Shown here in pieces: positions 44,109 through 54,444 of a stretch of DNA of 64,000 nucleotides. Source of the DNA: Clostridium sp. OS1-26 (GTDB lineage: Bacteria; Bacillota; Clostridia; Clostridiales; Clostridiaceae); assembly GCF_030915445.1 (NCBI RefSeq), contig NZ_CP133264.1, positions 1,674,001 to 1,738,000 on the forward strand, given 5' to 3'. Each line of letters starts with the position of its first letter. Within the stretch, counting starts at the first letter, position 1. Position numbers and translations under genes: made by a program. The notes under the pieces were generated by a model, which searched no databases, was not told the origin of the DNA, and was given only the letters and a program-made list of their open reading frames with translations.

Positions 44109-45641
44109 ATGAGTTTTCCAGTAATAAAAAAGGCTTCTTATATTTTAGTTAATGCACCTGATATGGTAATACATAATGGTACTACTCAAACTTTAGAAAG
44201 AGAAACAAATCCAGATTCAGCTTACTTAAAGGAATTAAAAAATCACTTAAGACCTTTTGATGAAGTTGTAGCTTACGCACCAAATCAAACTTATATAGGT
44301 AATATGACTCCAGATGAATTAGGAGAATTACCAAGGCCATGGTTTAATTCAAAGGTTGAAGGTGCTAATAGATTTGGTAATTTCGGAGAAATAATGCCAC
44401 AAGATGAGTTTTATGGCTTATTAAAGATTTCAGATGTATTTGATTTAGTTATTCTTGAAAAGGATTTTACTGCATTAGTAAAAGAAAAGCTTAGCAGCCA
44501 TCCTCTTTTAAAAGAAAAAGTAGAGGCGTTAAAAGAAGGAGAAGAGTTATCTGTAATCCAAAATTTAGTAGAAAATGGAGTAGCAGAAGGACTATATGAA
44601 GATGGAAAATTAGTTGGATGTATTAAAAGAGCACATGAATTTGACTTAAACTTATCATCACACATAATGGTAGAAAATCTTGTTGTTAAGGCATCAGGAG
44701 TTTTAGCACTAATGCACTTAATAAAGAGCTCAGGAATAGATGTAAATGAAGTTGACTATTTAATAGAGTGTTCAGAAGAAGCTATAGGCGATATGAATCA
44801 AAGAGGCGGCGGAAATACTGCTAAAGCTTGTGGAGAGGTAGCAGGTATTAAAGGTGCTACTGGAATGGACGTAAGGGGCTTCTGCGCAGGTCCAACTCAC
44901 GCACTAGTTACAGCATCTGCTCTTGTTAAATCAGGAATACATAGAAATGTAATAGTATTTGCAGGTGGAAGTACTGCGAAGCTAGGCATGAATGGAAGAG
45001 ACCATGTTAAGAAGGGATTGCCAGCTTTAGAAGACTGTGTAGGAGGTTTTGCTATACTAGTATCAGAAAATGATGGAGTAAGTCCAGTACTAAGAACTGA
45101 TATAATAGGAAGACACACAATAGGACATGGAGCAGCACCACAAGCAGTTATAGAAGCTTTAGTACTAGAGCCTCTAACTAAAAATGGAATGAAAATTACT
45201 GATGTAGACAAATATGCACCAGAAATGCAGACACCAGACATTACTGAACCAGCAGGAGCTGGAGATGTTCCAACTCAAAACTACAAAATGATAGGTGCAT
45301 TAGCTGTTAAGAGCGGACAATTAGATAGAAAAGAATTACCTAACTTTGTAAAAGATCATGGATATCCAGGATTTGCACCAACACAAGGACATATACCATC
45401 AGGAGTTCCAATAGTAGGCCATGGAATAGAGAATATAATGAATGGAAAATTAAATAACTTCATGGTAGTTGGTAAAGGAAGTCTTTTCCTAGGAAGAATG
45501 ACAAATTTATTTGATGGTATCTCTATACTAGTTGAGAAAAACACTGGTGCAGGTGAAGAATCACTAGGTGTTTCAAAGGACGAAATAAAGAATATGATAG
45601 CTGAAGGAATGAAGAAATTCGCTGAAGAGCTTTTAAAATAA
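44109..45641 (+). CDS. grdC: glycine reductase complex C, beta subunit
   Basis: 510 residues. GrdC with GrdD turns the carboxymethyl-selenoether of GrdA into an acetyl thioester and then acetyl phosphate. The central part resembles the ketoacyl-synthase III/thiolase fold, with a likely active Cys at about 259 in VRGFCAGPTHALV and GGGNTAKACGE. Normal length. GGGAGG precedes the ATG. It pairs with grdD 47 bases downstream. Confidence 0.95.
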   Translation: MSFPVIKKASYILVNAPDMVIHNGTTQTLERETNPDSAYLKELKNHLRPFDEVVAYAPNQTYIGNMTPDELGELPRPWFNSKVEGANRFGNFGEIMPQDEFYGLLKISDVFDLVILEKDFTALVKEKLSSHPLLKEKVEALKEGEELSVIQNLVENGVAEGLYEDGKLVGCIKRAHEFDLNLSSHIMVENLVVKASGVLALMHLIKSSGIDVNEVDYLIECSEEAIGDMNQRGGGNTAKACGEVAGIKGATGMDVRGFCAGPTHALVTASALVKSGIHRNVIVFAGGSTAKLGMNGRDHVKKGLPALEDCVGGFAILVSENDGVSPVLRTDIIGRHTIGHGAAPQAVIEALVLEPLTKNGMKITDVDKYAPEMQTPDITEPAGAGDVPTQNYKMIGALAVKSGQLDRKELPNFVKDHGYPGFAPTQGHIPSGVPIVGHGIENIMNGKLNNFMVVGKGSLFLGRMTNLFDGISILVEKNTGAGEESLGVSKDEIKNMIAEGMKKFAEELLK

Positions 45642-45688
45642 TAAAGATTGAAGAATCTCTATTAAGTAAAAAAGGAGGGTGATTTTAC

Positions 45689-46840
45689 GTGGATGCAACT
45701 AAAAAAATAGTAGCGGAAGTTTTTAATGAAATATCAGAAGGCATAAAAAGCGGAAGCTTCGGAAAAAAAGTTAGAATAGGTCTCACTACCTTTGGCTCTG
45801 AGCACGGCGTTGAAGAAATGGTAAAAGCAGCTGAAATGGCTAAAGGTAAATATGGTGATTTTGATATAGTTTTAATAGGGCCAAAAGTTGAAGGTGACTT
45901 TGAAATTGTGGAAGTGAAAGATGCAGAAGAAGGACACAAGAAAATGGTAGAGCTTTTGGAGAAAAAAGAGCTTGATGGATGTGTAACTCAGCATTTTGAT
46001 TTCCCAATCGGTGTATCAACTGTTGGAAGGATAGTAACACCAGGTAAGGGAAAAGAATTAATTATTGCTACTACAACAGGAACTACATCTACTAACAGAG
46101 TAGAAGGTATGATTAAAAATGCTATATCTGGTATCTCTGTAGCTAAAGCAGTAGGAATAAAAAATCCAACAGTAGGTATCCTAAATCTTGATGGAGCTAG
46201 AGGAGTAGAGCGTGCACTAAAAGATTTACAAGCTAATGGATATGACTTTAGATTTGCTGATTCATTAAGAGCTGATGGCGGCGCTGTAATGAGAGGAAAT
46301 GACATTCTAGCAGGTACTCCAGATGTAATGGTGTGTGATTCATTAACTGGAAATCTATTAATTAAAATATTTGCATCCTTCACAACTGGTGGAGACTACG
46401 AAACAGTTGGTTATGGATATGGGCCAGGTGTTGGAGAAGACTATGATAAGCTAGTTAACATAGTATCCCGTGCTTCAGGAGCTCCATTAATATGTGAGGC
46501 TTTAAGATATTGTTCACTATGTGCTAAAAATGATGTATTATCAAAAGCTAAGAGTGAATTCGGAAAAGCAAGAGAAGCTGGCTTAAATGATATAATAGGA
46601 AAATTGTTAGCTAAAGAAAAGCCAGTAGCAGAGGAAGAAGTAAAAATGCCTCCAAAGAAAGTAGTTACCTTCTCAATACCAGGAATTGATATATTAGAGC
46701 TTGAAAATGCTTGCAAAGCATTATGGAAAGAAGGCATTTATTCAGAAAGCGGTATGGGTTGTACTGGACCTATTGTACTTGTACCAGATGATGAAGGAGA
46801 AAAAGCAATAGAGGTGCTTGTAAAAGCAGGATACAAATAA
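45689..46840 (+). CDS. grdD: glycine reductase complex C, alpha subunit
   Basis: 383 residues, PlsX-like fold (VRIGLTTFGSEHGVEEMVKAAEMAKG, DGCVTQHFDFPIGVSTVGRI, CDSLTGNLLIKIFASFTTGG). A C-terminal Cys (about 358) in SGMGCTGPIVLVPD is the probable acyl-carrying residue, by family. The start is GTG behind AAGGAGGGTG. It ends the grd cluster; a terminator follows. Confidence 0.95.
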   Translation: MDATKKIVAEVFNEISEGIKSGSFGKKVRIGLTTFGSEHGVEEMVKAAEMAKGKYGDFDIVLIGPKVEGDFEIVEVKDAEEGHKKMVELLEKKELDGCVTQHFDFPIGVSTVGRIVTPGKGKELIIATTTGTTSTNRVEGMIKNAISGISVAKAVGIKNPTVGILNLDGARGVERALKDLQANGYDFRFADSLRADGGAVMRGNDILAGTPDVMVCDSLTGNLLIKIFASFTTGGDYETVGYGYGPGVGEDYDKLVNIVSRASGAPLICEALRYCSLCAKNDVLSKAKSEFGKAREAGLNDIIGKLLAKEKPVAEEEVKMPPKKVVTFSIPGIDILELENACKALWKEGIYSESGMGCTGPIVLVPDDEGEKAIEVLVKAGYK

Positions 46841-46841
46841 T

Positions 46842-46870
46842 AAAGGGGGATATATTCTCCCTTTTATTTT
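46842..46870 (+). terminator. terminator of the grd cluster
   Basis: AAAGGGGGA / TCTCCCTTT stem and T-rich tail right after the grdD stop. Confidence 0.75.
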
Positions 46871-47259
46871 CAATTTGTAAAATAAAAAAATTAGTTTTCT
46901 GATGTAAGAAAGAAAACTCACCTTCACTGACAATTAATTAATGGAATAAATATCCTGTTTAATATATGAAATTAATCATAAAATAATAAAAGCATCATAA
47001 TATAAACCATATGACTAAACATTTTTACTAAAATAATTGAGAATTAGATGTAGTAGAAAAAATTGTTTACATCAATTCTCAATTGTCGGACTTTTATATT
47101 TTATAATAAGACTTTTAACATACTTAAAAGTTCAAATCAATAAGTATTTGCAAAATTTTATTGAACTTCCAGGAGGAAAATTAATCCTGTTGTAGAATAT
47201 TTTATTACAATATAAAAAATTCTAGCAATAAAATTAACTTTTTTAGGAGGGAATTATTA
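46871..47259. other. 389-base gap with one hairpin
   Basis: Contains the hairpin 47035-47084 (AATTGAGAATT ... AATTCTCAATT with inner GATGTA/TACATC), similar to the repeat at 44028. I see no purine or other riboswitch ahead of the lipoprotein gene and no ORF. Confidence 0.5.
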
Positions 47260-48366
47260 ATGAATAAGAAGAGAGTGGTAGCTATCCTTGCTACTGCGAT
47301 AATGACAGTATCATTATTTGCTGGCTGCGGACAAAAACAACAAAACCAACCAGCAGGGGAAGGCACTAAGCAGGGAGCTAAGGTTAAAATAGGCCTTTCA
47401 ACAGATGAAGGTGGATTAAATGATAAGTCATTTAATCAATCAGCAGACACTGGGATAAAGAGAGCTGTAAAAGAGTTTGGAGTTGATTATAAGCCAGTAG
47501 AATCAGCTAAAAAAGAAGATTATGAATCAAATCTGGACGCATTAGTTAATGCTGGATCAAACTTAACCTTTGGAATTGGATTCCAAATGGAGCAGGCTAT
47601 GAAAAATATAGCTGGAAAATACAAAGATAAGAATTTTGCTATAATAGATACAGTTGTTGATGCACCAAATGTTGAATCAATAACTTTCAAAGAGCAAGAA
47701 GGTTCATTCTTAATGGGAGTTATAGCTGGTAAAATGACTAAAACTAACAAAGTTGGTTTCATAGGCGGTAAGGACTTTGCAACAATAAATAAATTTGAAG
47801 TAGGTTTTGCTGCAGGTGTAAAAGCTGTAAATCCAGAAGCAGCTAAAGGATTAATAAGCTCAGATGGTAAGAGCCCAGGAACAATGGTTAAATATGCTGA
47901 TAGCTTTGGTGACACAAACAAGGGCTATGAATTAGCTAAATCATTATATGGTGCTGGCTGTGATGTTATTTATCATGCAGCAGGCGGAGTTGGTATAGGA
48001 ATGTTCAAAGCTACTAAGGAAATTAAAGATTCAGGAAAGCAAGTTTGGGCTATAGGTGTTGATATGGACCAGGCGGTTACAGTTCCTGAATATGCAAGCA
48101 TAATTCTTTCAAGTATGGTTAAAAAGGTTGACGTAGCTACATATAGTGCAGTAAAAGATGTAGTTAACGGAAAGTTCCAAGGTGGAAAACATATAGAGTA
48201 TGGATTAAAAGAGGATGGCGTAGGTATAGCTGGAACATCAGATAAGAATACTCCAAAAGATGTTTTAGATTTAGTTAACAAATATACAGAAGCTATAAAA
48301 GCTGGTAAATTTGTTGTACCTGCCACAAGAGAAGAAGCAGTTAAGTTTGCTGCTCCATCTATATAA
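47260..48366 (+). CDS. BMP family (PnrA-like) substrate-binding lipoprotein
   Basis: 368 residues. A lipoprotein signal peptide with lipobox LFAGC (C23) precedes a Gln/Lys linker and the basic-membrane-protein domain: IGLSTDEGGLNDKSFNQSA, YHAAGGVGIGMFKA and IGVDMDQ, which are the nucleoside-binding signatures of PnrA/BmpA. It captures purine nucleosides for an ABC importer in known members. The ATPase and permease genes are not adjacent: the next gene is rpoN. AGGAGGG precedes the ATG, and a terminator follows. Confidence 0.9.
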   Translation: MNKKRVVAILATAIMTVSLFAGCGQKQQNQPAGEGTKQGAKVKIGLSTDEGGLNDKSFNQSADTGIKRAVKEFGVDYKPVESAKKEDYESNLDALVNAGSNLTFGIGFQMEQAMKNIAGKYKDKNFAIIDTVVDAPNVESITFKEQEGSFLMGVIAGKMTKTNKVGFIGGKDFATINKFEVGFAAGVKAVNPEAAKGLISSDGKSPGTMVKYADSFGDTNKGYELAKSLYGAGCDVIYHAAGGVGIGMFKATKEIKDSGKQVWAIGVDMDQAVTVPEYASIILSSMVKKVDVATYSAVKDVVNGKFQGGKHIEYGLKEDGVGIAGTSDKNTPKDVLDLVNKYTEAIKAGKFVVPATREEAVKFAAPSI

Positions 48367-48380
48367 ATAATATAGCATTT

Positions 48381-48411
48381 AAAGCTAGGTGCATAATGCC
48401 TAGCTTTTTTG
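48381..48411 (+). terminator. terminator after the BMP lipoprotein
   Basis: AAAGCTAGG / CCTAGCTTT then T-run. Confidence 0.85.
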
Positions 48412-48624
48412 ATGTTAATTTGCAAAATTATTATTAGTTAAAAGTTAAGTAAGTTTTTCTGACGATAGGAAGAAAATTATCCCAAACTCTTAATCTTTAA
48501 CTCTTAACTTAAGAAAAATGCTCTGCATTTTTTTCTATTTTGTGAATTTTAAATTTATATAAAATACCTTTTCATGGTATAATAAAATAAGTAAATTTAA
48601 ATGGTACAAAAGCGGGGTGAAAAA

Positions 48625-49992
48625 ATGAATATGGATTTTGGCCTGAGTTTAACTCAAGAACAGAAATTAGTAATGACTCAAGAGATGCAGTTATCGGTTA
48701 AAATTCTTCAGATGTCAAGCTTTGAATTGCAAGAGCATGTAGAAAAGGAATTACAAGAAAATCCCGTACTTGATGCTAAAAGTATTGATGCAAACAATGA
48801 AGAAAAAAATAAAGTAGACTATAAAGAATTAATTAAGTACTTTGAATTTGATAACTACAGCCATCATAGCTATGAAAAAAATGAAGAAGATGATGTTTCT
48901 CCTTTTAACTTTATTTCTGAAAAAAAATCATTAAAAGAGTATTTAAAAGAACAAATAAGAGACCTAAATGAAAAAGGATATATAAAAGCTATATGCTTAT
49001 ATATCATTGAAAATTTGGATGAAAGAGGATACCTAGCAGTAAAAGATAAAGATATAAGTGATGAGTTAAAAATATCACTAGAGCTTACTGAACATTGTAT
49101 ACAAATAATACAATCTCTTGAGCCAGACGGAATAGGAGCAAGAGATTTAAAGGAATGTCTAAAAATACAGATATACAAGAAAGCTTTGGAAGATGATAAT
49201 ATATTTACTATAATAGATAAATATTTAGAAGCACTAGCTGATAATAAATACACTTTCATTGCAAAGGAATTAAATATAGATGTTAAACAAGCACAGGAAT
49301 ACGGGGATATGATAAAATCTCTTTATCCTAAACCATCAAGAGGTTTTTATACTGGAGAAGAGGTCAAATATATAACTCCAGATGCATATATAAAGAAAAT
49401 AGATGATGAGTATTATATAATAATGAATGATGATATCCTTCCTAAACTAAGCATTAATGAAATTTATAAGGAAATAATAAGAAATGAAGATGATAAAAAT
49501 GCTGTAGATTATGTTAAAGAAAAACTAAATAGTGCTTTATTTTTAATCAAAAGCATACAGCATAGAAAAAGCACTATATATAGAGTTCTGGAGAATATTT
49601 TAGAATTACAAAGGGATTACTTTGACTACGGTGAAGAATATTTAAAACCTATGACACTTAGGGAAGTAGCAGAAAGCTTGGAGATGCATGAGTCAACTAT
49701 AAGTAGAGCTATTAGAGATAAATACATATATACAAGCAGAGGCACAGTAAAGATAAAAGACCTATTTACTACTGCTATATCATCTGCGGGAGCTGGAGAA
49801 GATGTTTCTGTAAGAATAATTAAAAAGGCTATAAAAGATTTAATAGATAAAGAAGACAAACAGAAACCTCTTTCAGATCAGGTTATATGTGATTTACTTA
49901 ATAAAGAAGGCATGAATATTTCAAGAAGAACTGTAGCAAAATATAGAGAGGAACTGGGGATAAAGTCATCTAAGGGAAGAAAACGATTTTAG
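48625..49992 (+). CDS. rpoN: RNA polymerase sigma-54 factor
   Basis: 455 residues. Region I is Gln-rich (LTQEQKLVMTQEMQLSVKILQMSSFELQEHVEKEL), followed by the core-binding part, the HTH (LREVAESLEMHESTISRAIRDKYI) and the C-terminal RpoN box (SRRTVAKYREELGI). It directs transcription from -24/-12 promoters with enhancer-binding proteins, none of which is in this window. ATG 48625 follows GGGGTG; an upstream in-frame ATG at 48601 lacks a site. Just upstream of cggR. Confidence 0.95.
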   Translation: MNMDFGLSLTQEQKLVMTQEMQLSVKILQMSSFELQEHVEKELQENPVLDAKSIDANNEEKNKVDYKELIKYFEFDNYSHHSYEKNEEDDVSPFNFISEKKSLKEYLKEQIRDLNEKGYIKAICLYIIENLDERGYLAVKDKDISDELKISLELTEHCIQIIQSLEPDGIGARDLKECLKIQIYKKALEDDNIFTIIDKYLEALADNKYTFIAKELNIDVKQAQEYGDMIKSLYPKPSRGFYTGEEVKYITPDAYIKKIDDEYYIIMNDDILPKLSINEIYKEIIRNEDDKNAVDYVKEKLNSALFLIKSIQHRKSTIYRVLENILELQRDYFDYGEEYLKPMTLREVAESLEMHESTISRAIRDKYIYTSRGTVKIKDLFTTAISSAGAGEDVSVRIIKKAIKDLIDKEDKQKPLSDQVICDLLNKEGMNISRRTVAKYREELGIKSSKGRKRF

Positions 49993-50066
49993 TCTCCTTC
50001 CCTTATTGTTCACAATTTATTCATATTTTTTTTGAAAATACTATTTAAAAAAATATATATTTGTCT

Positions 50067-50103
50067 TATAATATAAGTGGGACATAAAAGTTAGTAGTGG
50101 GAC
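50067..50103 (+). promoter_or_regulatory. cggR promoter -10 and CggR operator
   Basis: TATAAT at 50067-50072 is followed by direct repeats AGTGGGAC at 50076-50083 and 50096-50103, 20 bases apart. In Bacillus, CggR binds two GGGAC-type half-repeats between promoter and cggR. The -35 box is poor (TTTAAA at 50044). Confidence 0.6.
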
Positions 50104-50129
50104 TATAAACGTCCAAAGAGGTGTTTTGT

Positions 50130-51155
50130 TTGGAAGAAGTTTTAAAATTACAACAGAAAATAGTTCCTGAAATAGTGGAATTATTTGAGAAAAGGTATAA
50201 TATATTAAGAACTATATACTATAATCAACCAATAGGAAGAAGAGTACTTGCTAATAATTTAGGAATTGGTGAGAGAATAGTAAGAACAGAAATAAACTTT
50301 TTAAAGAGTCAAAACTTTATAGAGATAAGTACTCCAGGTATGACAATAACAGATGAGGGAGAAGAGATAATCGATAAGCTTAAAGATTTTATCCATCATC
50401 TAAGAGGTTTATCAGAAATAGAAAAATTCTTAAAAGAGAGTTTAAAACTGAGAAATGTAATAATTGTTCCTGGAGATTTAAATGAAGACAGCACAGTTAT
50501 TAACGAGTTAGGTAGAGCTGCATCAAATTATTTAAAAAGTGTAGTGAAAGACAACAGTATTATTGCTATAACAGGAGGTTCCACCGTAAAAGAAGTTATT
50601 GACAATATGCCAAAAGTAGCAGGATTAAAAAATATACTAGTAGTACCTGCCAGAGGTGGAATGGGGAAAAATGTAGAAACTCAAGCAAATACCCTAGCTG
50701 CTAAACTTGCAAATAAGGTAGAAGGAAACTACAAATTACTGCATGTTCCAGATAACTTAAGTGACAAGGCTATGAGCACCATAATAAAAGAAACAGATAT
50801 CCAAGATATATTAAGCAACATATATAATGCAAATATATTAATTTATGGCGTAGGAAGAGCTGAGTTAATGGCTGAGCGAAGAGGACTTTCAGAAGAAGAA
50901 ATAGATGAGCTAAAGGATAAAGGTGCTGTTGGAGAAGCCTTCGGGTATTATTTCAACAAAGAAGGAAAAATAGTTCATTCTACACCAAGTATAGGAATAA
51001 GAAATGAAGAGATTGGAAAAATAGAAACATTGATAGCTGTAGCAGGAGGAAAAAGTAAAGCAAAGGCAATTATTGCTACACAATTAAACAATCCTAATGG
51101 AGTGTTAATTACAGATGAAGGCGCAGCTAGAGAACTAATAAATCTTTTCAAGTAG
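50130..51155 (+). CDS. cggR: central glycolytic genes regulator
   Basis: 341 residues, SorC/DeoR family. An N-terminal winged HTH (RVLANNLGIGERIVRTEINFLKSQNFI) precedes a sugar-phosphate-binding domain (ITGGSTVKEVIDNMP, VPARGGMGKNVETQANTLAAKLA, IYGVGRAELMAERRG, AVAGGKSKAKAI). CggR represses the gap operon; fructose 1,6-bisphosphate relieves it in Bacillus. TTG 50130 is preferred over GTG 50121 because AAAGAGGTG overlaps the latter. It heads the glycolytic operon. Confidence 0.93.
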   Translation: MEEVLKLQQKIVPEIVELFEKRYNILRTIYYNQPIGRRVLANNLGIGERIVRTEINFLKSQNFIEISTPGMTITDEGEEIIDKLKDFIHHLRGLSEIEKFLKESLKLRNVIIVPGDLNEDSTVINELGRAASNYLKSVVKDNSIIAITGGSTVKEVIDNMPKVAGLKNILVVPARGGMGKNVETQANTLAAKLANKVEGNYKLLHVPDNLSDKAMSTIIKETDIQDILSNIYNANILIYGVGRAELMAERRGLSEEEIDELKDKGAVGEAFGYYFNKEGKIVHSTPSIGIRNEEIGKIETLIAVAGGKSKAKAIIATQLNNPNGVLITDEGAARELINLFK

Positions 51156-51206
51156 ACAGTAAATTTAAAATCTATATATATAAATATATTTTTAGGAGGA
51201 ATTACA

Positions 51207-52205
51207 ATGGTTAAAGTAGCTATTAATGGTTTTGGAAGAATAGGAAGATTGGCATTAAGACTAATGATCAACAACCCAGAATTTGAAGTTGTTGCAATAA
51301 ATGACTTAACAGATGCTAAAACATTAGCACATTTATTCAAATATGATTCAGCTCAAGGAAGATTTGATGGAGAAATCAAAGTTGAAGAAGGAGCTTTCGT
51401 AGTTAACGGAAAAGAAATAAAAGTAACTGCTGAAAGAAATCCAGCAAACTTACCATGGGGACAATTAGGAGTAGATGTAGTATTAGAATGTACTGGTTTC
51501 TTCACCTCAAAGGAAAAAGCAGAAGCTCATATACAAGCTGGTGCAAAGAAGGTTGTTATATCAGCACCTGCAACAGGAGATTTAAAGACAGTTGTATTTA
51601 ACGTAAACCAAAATGTATTAGATGGAACAGAAACAGTTATATCTGGCGCATCATGTACAACAAACTGTTTAGCTCCAATGGCTAAAGTATTACAAGATAA
51701 ATTTGGTTTAACAAAAGGATTTATGACTACAATCCATGCTTACACTAATGATCAAAACACTTTAGACGCTCCACACGGAAAAGGTGACTTAAGAAGAGCA
51801 AGAGCAGCTGCTGCAAACATCGTTCCAAACTCAACTGGTGCTGCTAAGGCTATTGGTTTAGTTATACCTGAATTAAAAGGCAAATTAGACGGAGGAGCTC
51901 AAAGAGTTCCAGTTATAACTGGTTCATTAACTGAATTAGTTTGTACTTTAGAAAAGAAAGTAACAGCTGATGAAATAAACGAAGCAATGAAAGCTGCTGC
52001 TAATGAGTCATTCGGATACACTGAAGAACCATTAGTATCTTCAGATATAATCGGAATCAGCTTTGGTTCATTATTCGATGGTACTCAAACTAAGGTTATG
52101 GAAGTAAATGGTGAGCAATTAGTTAAAGTTGCTTCATGGTATGACAATGAAATGTCATATACTTCACAATTAATCAGAACTTTAAAATATTTTGTTACTA
52201 AATAG
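51207..52205 (+). CDS. gap: glyceraldehyde-3-phosphate dehydrogenase
   Basis: 332 residues. N-terminal NAD-binding [15 protein letters not shown], catalytic Cys in [12 protein letters not shown] with His in IHAYTNDQ, and the S-loop [20 protein letters not shown]. It oxidises glyceraldehyde-3-phosphate to 1,3-bisphosphoglycerate with NAD. Codon use is highly expressed type. AGGAGG precedes the ATG. A hairpin terminator separates it from pgk. Confidence 0.97.
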   Translation: MVKVAINGFGRIGRLALRLMINNPEFEVVAINDLTDAKTLAHLFKYDSAQGRFDGEIKVEEGAFVVNGKEIKVTAERNPANLPWGQLGVDVVLECTGFFTSKEKAEAHIQAGAKKVVISAPATGDLKTVVFNVNQNVLDGTETVISGASCTTNCLAPMAKVLQDKFGLTKGFMTTIHAYTNDQNTLDAPHGKGDLRRARAAAANIVPNSTGAAKAIGLVIPELKGKLDGGAQRVPVITGSLTELVCTLEKKVTADEINEAMKAAANESFGYTEEPLVSSDIIGISFGSLFDGTQTKVMEVNGEQLVKVASWYDNEMSYTSQLIRTLKYFVTK

Positions 52206-52235
52206 TTAAAGTCTTAAAACGTAAATGTATCATAT

Positions 52236-52277
52236 AGGTCTGGTTTTGTAGTTTTGGCTATAAGGCCAGACCTTTTC
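52236..52277 (+). terminator. terminator/attenuator between gap and pgk
   Basis: AGGTCTGG (52236-52243) pairs with CCAGACCT (52266-52273) and a TTTT run follows. A TATAAT at about 52340 may start a pgk transcript. Confidence 0.65.
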
Positions 52278-52438
52278 AAATAACTTGATTCCTGTTAATA
52301 ATATTGTGATAAAAATATGGAAAATACTAAGTAATGGTATATAATATAGAATTGAGAGATGTGGGTTGTTTTTGTTCCAGTGTTAAAAAAGCAAGCTGCA
52401 CTCCAAGTTTTCTAATTTAAAAAAGAGGGGTGTTTTTA

Positions 52439-53632
52439 ATGGCTTTTAATAAAAAGACAATAGAAGATGTAGAAGTAAGAGGAAAAAGAGTTTTAGTAAG
52501 ATGTGATTTTAACGTTCCACTAGCAGAAGGAAGAATAACTGATGAAAATAGATTAGTTGGAGCTATGCCAACTATAAAATACTTAATAGAAAATGGAGCA
52601 AAAGTTATACTTTGCTCACACCTTGGAAAAGCTAAAGGACCAGATGCAACAAAGACTTTAGCTCCAGTTGCTAAAAGACTATCAGAAATGTTAGGAAAAG
52701 AAGTAGTTTTTGCTGCTGATGACATTGTTGTTGGGGAAAATGCTAAAGCTGCTGTAGCTAATATGAAAGACGGAGATGTAGTTCTTCTTGAAAACACAAG
52801 ATTCAGACCAGAAGAAGGAAAGAACGAAGAGTCATTCTCAAAAGACCTAGCTTCACTTGCTGATGTATTTGTAAATGATGCATTCGGAACAGCTCACAGA
52901 GCTCACTGCTCAACTGTTGGAGTTACTCAGTTCGTACCAGTGTCAGTATGTGGATACTTAATCCAAAAAGAATTAAAGTTCTTAGGAGAAGCTGTTGAAA
53001 GTCCAGTAAGACCATTCGTTGCAATACTTGGAGGAGCTAAAGTATCAGACAAAATCAATGTTATAAACAACTTACTAGAAAAAGTGGATACTTTAATAAT
53101 CGGTGGAGGAATGGCTTATACATTCTTAAAAGCACAAGGATTCTCAATAGGAACATCACTTCTTGAAGCTGATAAAGTTGACTACGCAAAAGAAATGATG
53201 GATAAAGCAGAAGCTAAGGGAGTTAAATTATTACTTCCAGTAGATAACGTAGTTGGAGATAAATTCTCAGCAGATGCAACTCCAATTGTAACTGAAGATC
53301 AAAACATTCCAGAAGGACACATGGGTCTTGATATCGGACCAAAGACTGCTGAACTTTATGCTAATGCTGTTAAAGAAGCCAAAACAGTTATTTGGAACGG
53401 ACCAATGGGAGTATTCGAATTCGAAAACTTTGCAAAAGGTACTATTGCAGTAGCAAAAGCTATGGCTGATTCAGATGCTACAACTGTTATCGGCGGAGGA
53501 GATAGCGCGGCTGCTGTTAACATATTAGGATTCGGAGATAAGATGACTCACATATCAACTGGTGGTGGAGCATCACTTGAGTTCTTAGAAGGAAAAGCAT
53601 TACCAGGTATAGAAGCATTAAACAATAAGTAA
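52439..53632 (+). CDS. pgk: phosphoglycerate kinase
   Basis: 397 residues. Substrate site [12 protein letters not shown] and [10 protein letters not shown]; nucleotide site [18 protein letters not shown] and [39 protein letters not shown]. It makes ATP and 3-phosphoglycerate. ATG 52439 is preferred; the GTG at 52430 overlaps the AGAGGGGTG ribosome site. Part of gap-pgk-tpiA-gpmI. Confidence 0.97.
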   Translation: MAFNKKTIEDVEVRGKRVLVRCDFNVPLAEGRITDENRLVGAMPTIKYLIENGAKVILCSHLGKAKGPDATKTLAPVAKRLSEMLGKEVVFAADDIVVGENAKAAVANMKDGDVVLLENTRFRPEEGKNEESFSKDLASLADVFVNDAFGTAHRAHCSTVGVTQFVPVSVCGYLIQKELKFLGEAVESPVRPFVAILGGAKVSDKINVINNLLEKVDTLIIGGGMAYTFLKAQGFSIGTSLLEADKVDYAKEMMDKAEAKGVKLLLPVDNVVGDKFSADATPIVTEDQNIPEGHMGLDIGPKTAELYANAVKEAKTVIWNGPMGVFEFENFAKGTIAVAKAMADSDATTVIGGGDSAAAVNILGFGDKMTHISTGGGASLEFLEGKALPGIEALNNK

Positions 53633-53682
53633 TAAGATTATTAAGTGTTTAAAATAAAATAAGAGAATCGAGGTAGTGAAAA

Positions 53683-54429
53683 GTGAGAAAAGCAATAATA
53701 GCTGGAAACTGGAAAATGAATAATACTATAGAAGAGGGATTAAAGTTAGTAGAAGAATTAAAGGCTCTTGCAAAGGATGCAGCATGTGATGTTGTTGTTT
53801 GTCCTCCATTTGTAGCTTTAGATGCGGTGTTAAAAGTTGTTAAAGGAACAAATATAAAAGTTGGAGCTCAAAATATGCACTTTGAAGAAAAAGGAGCATA
53901 TACTGGAGAGGTTGCACCAGCGATGCTTGCAGCTATGGGCGTTGAATATGTAATAATTGGACATAGTGAAAGAAGACAATACTTTAACGAAACTGACGAA
54001 ACTGTAAATAATAAGACTAAAAAGGCTTTTGAGCACAACTTAACTCCAATAGTTTGCTGTGGAGAAAGTTTAGAAGAAAGAGAAGCAAATATAACTGAAG
54101 AAGTTTTAGGAAGACAAATAAAATTAGATTTAGCAGGATTAACAAATGAGCAAGTTGAAAAGTTAGTTGTAGCTTATGAGCCAATTTGGGCCATAGGAAC
54201 TGGCAAAACAGCCACTGATGAGCAAGCTAATGAAACAATAGCTTATATTAGAAACGTAATAGCTGGAATGTATGGAAAAGAAACTGCTGAAAAAACAAGA
54301 ATTCAATATGGTGGTTCTGTAAAACCAAGCACAATAAAGGCTCAAATGGCACAATCAGATATAGATGGTGCATTAGTTGGAGGAGCTAGTCTAAAAGCAG
54401 AAGATTTTGCTGCAATAGTAAACTATTAA
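53683..54429 (+). CDS. tpiA: triosephosphate isomerase
   Basis: 248 residues. Catalytic residues are in AGNWKMN, IGHSERR and [14 protein letters not shown]; the phosphate loop is [10 protein letters not shown] and VGGASL. GTG start with GAGGTAG upstream. The 314 bases after it, before gpmI, hold palindromic element A3. Confidence 0.97.
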   Translation: MRKAIIAGNWKMNNTIEEGLKLVEELKALAKDAACDVVVCPPFVALDAVLKVVKGTNIKVGAQNMHFEEKGAYTGEVAPAMLAAMGVEYVIIGHSERRQYFNETDETVNNKTKKAFEHNLTPIVCCGESLEEREANITEEVLGRQIKLDLAGLTNEQVEKLVVAYEPIWAIGTGKTATDEQANETIAYIRNVIAGMYGKETAEKTRIQYGGSVKPSTIKAQMAQSDIDGALVGGASLKAEDFAAIVNY

Positions 54430-54444
54430 TTTAGGTATGGGAGC

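Noticed and set aside
47100-47259. Purine or preQ1 riboswitch ahead of the BMP lipoprotein
   Set aside because: None of the conserved aptamer core sequences is present; only a short AGGA/TCCT hairpin is seen.
48412-50129. Sigma-54 (-24/-12) promoters near rpoN
   Set aside because: No convincing TGGCAC-N5-TTGCA site was seen here or in front of other genes checked by eye, and no enhancer-binding protein gene is present.
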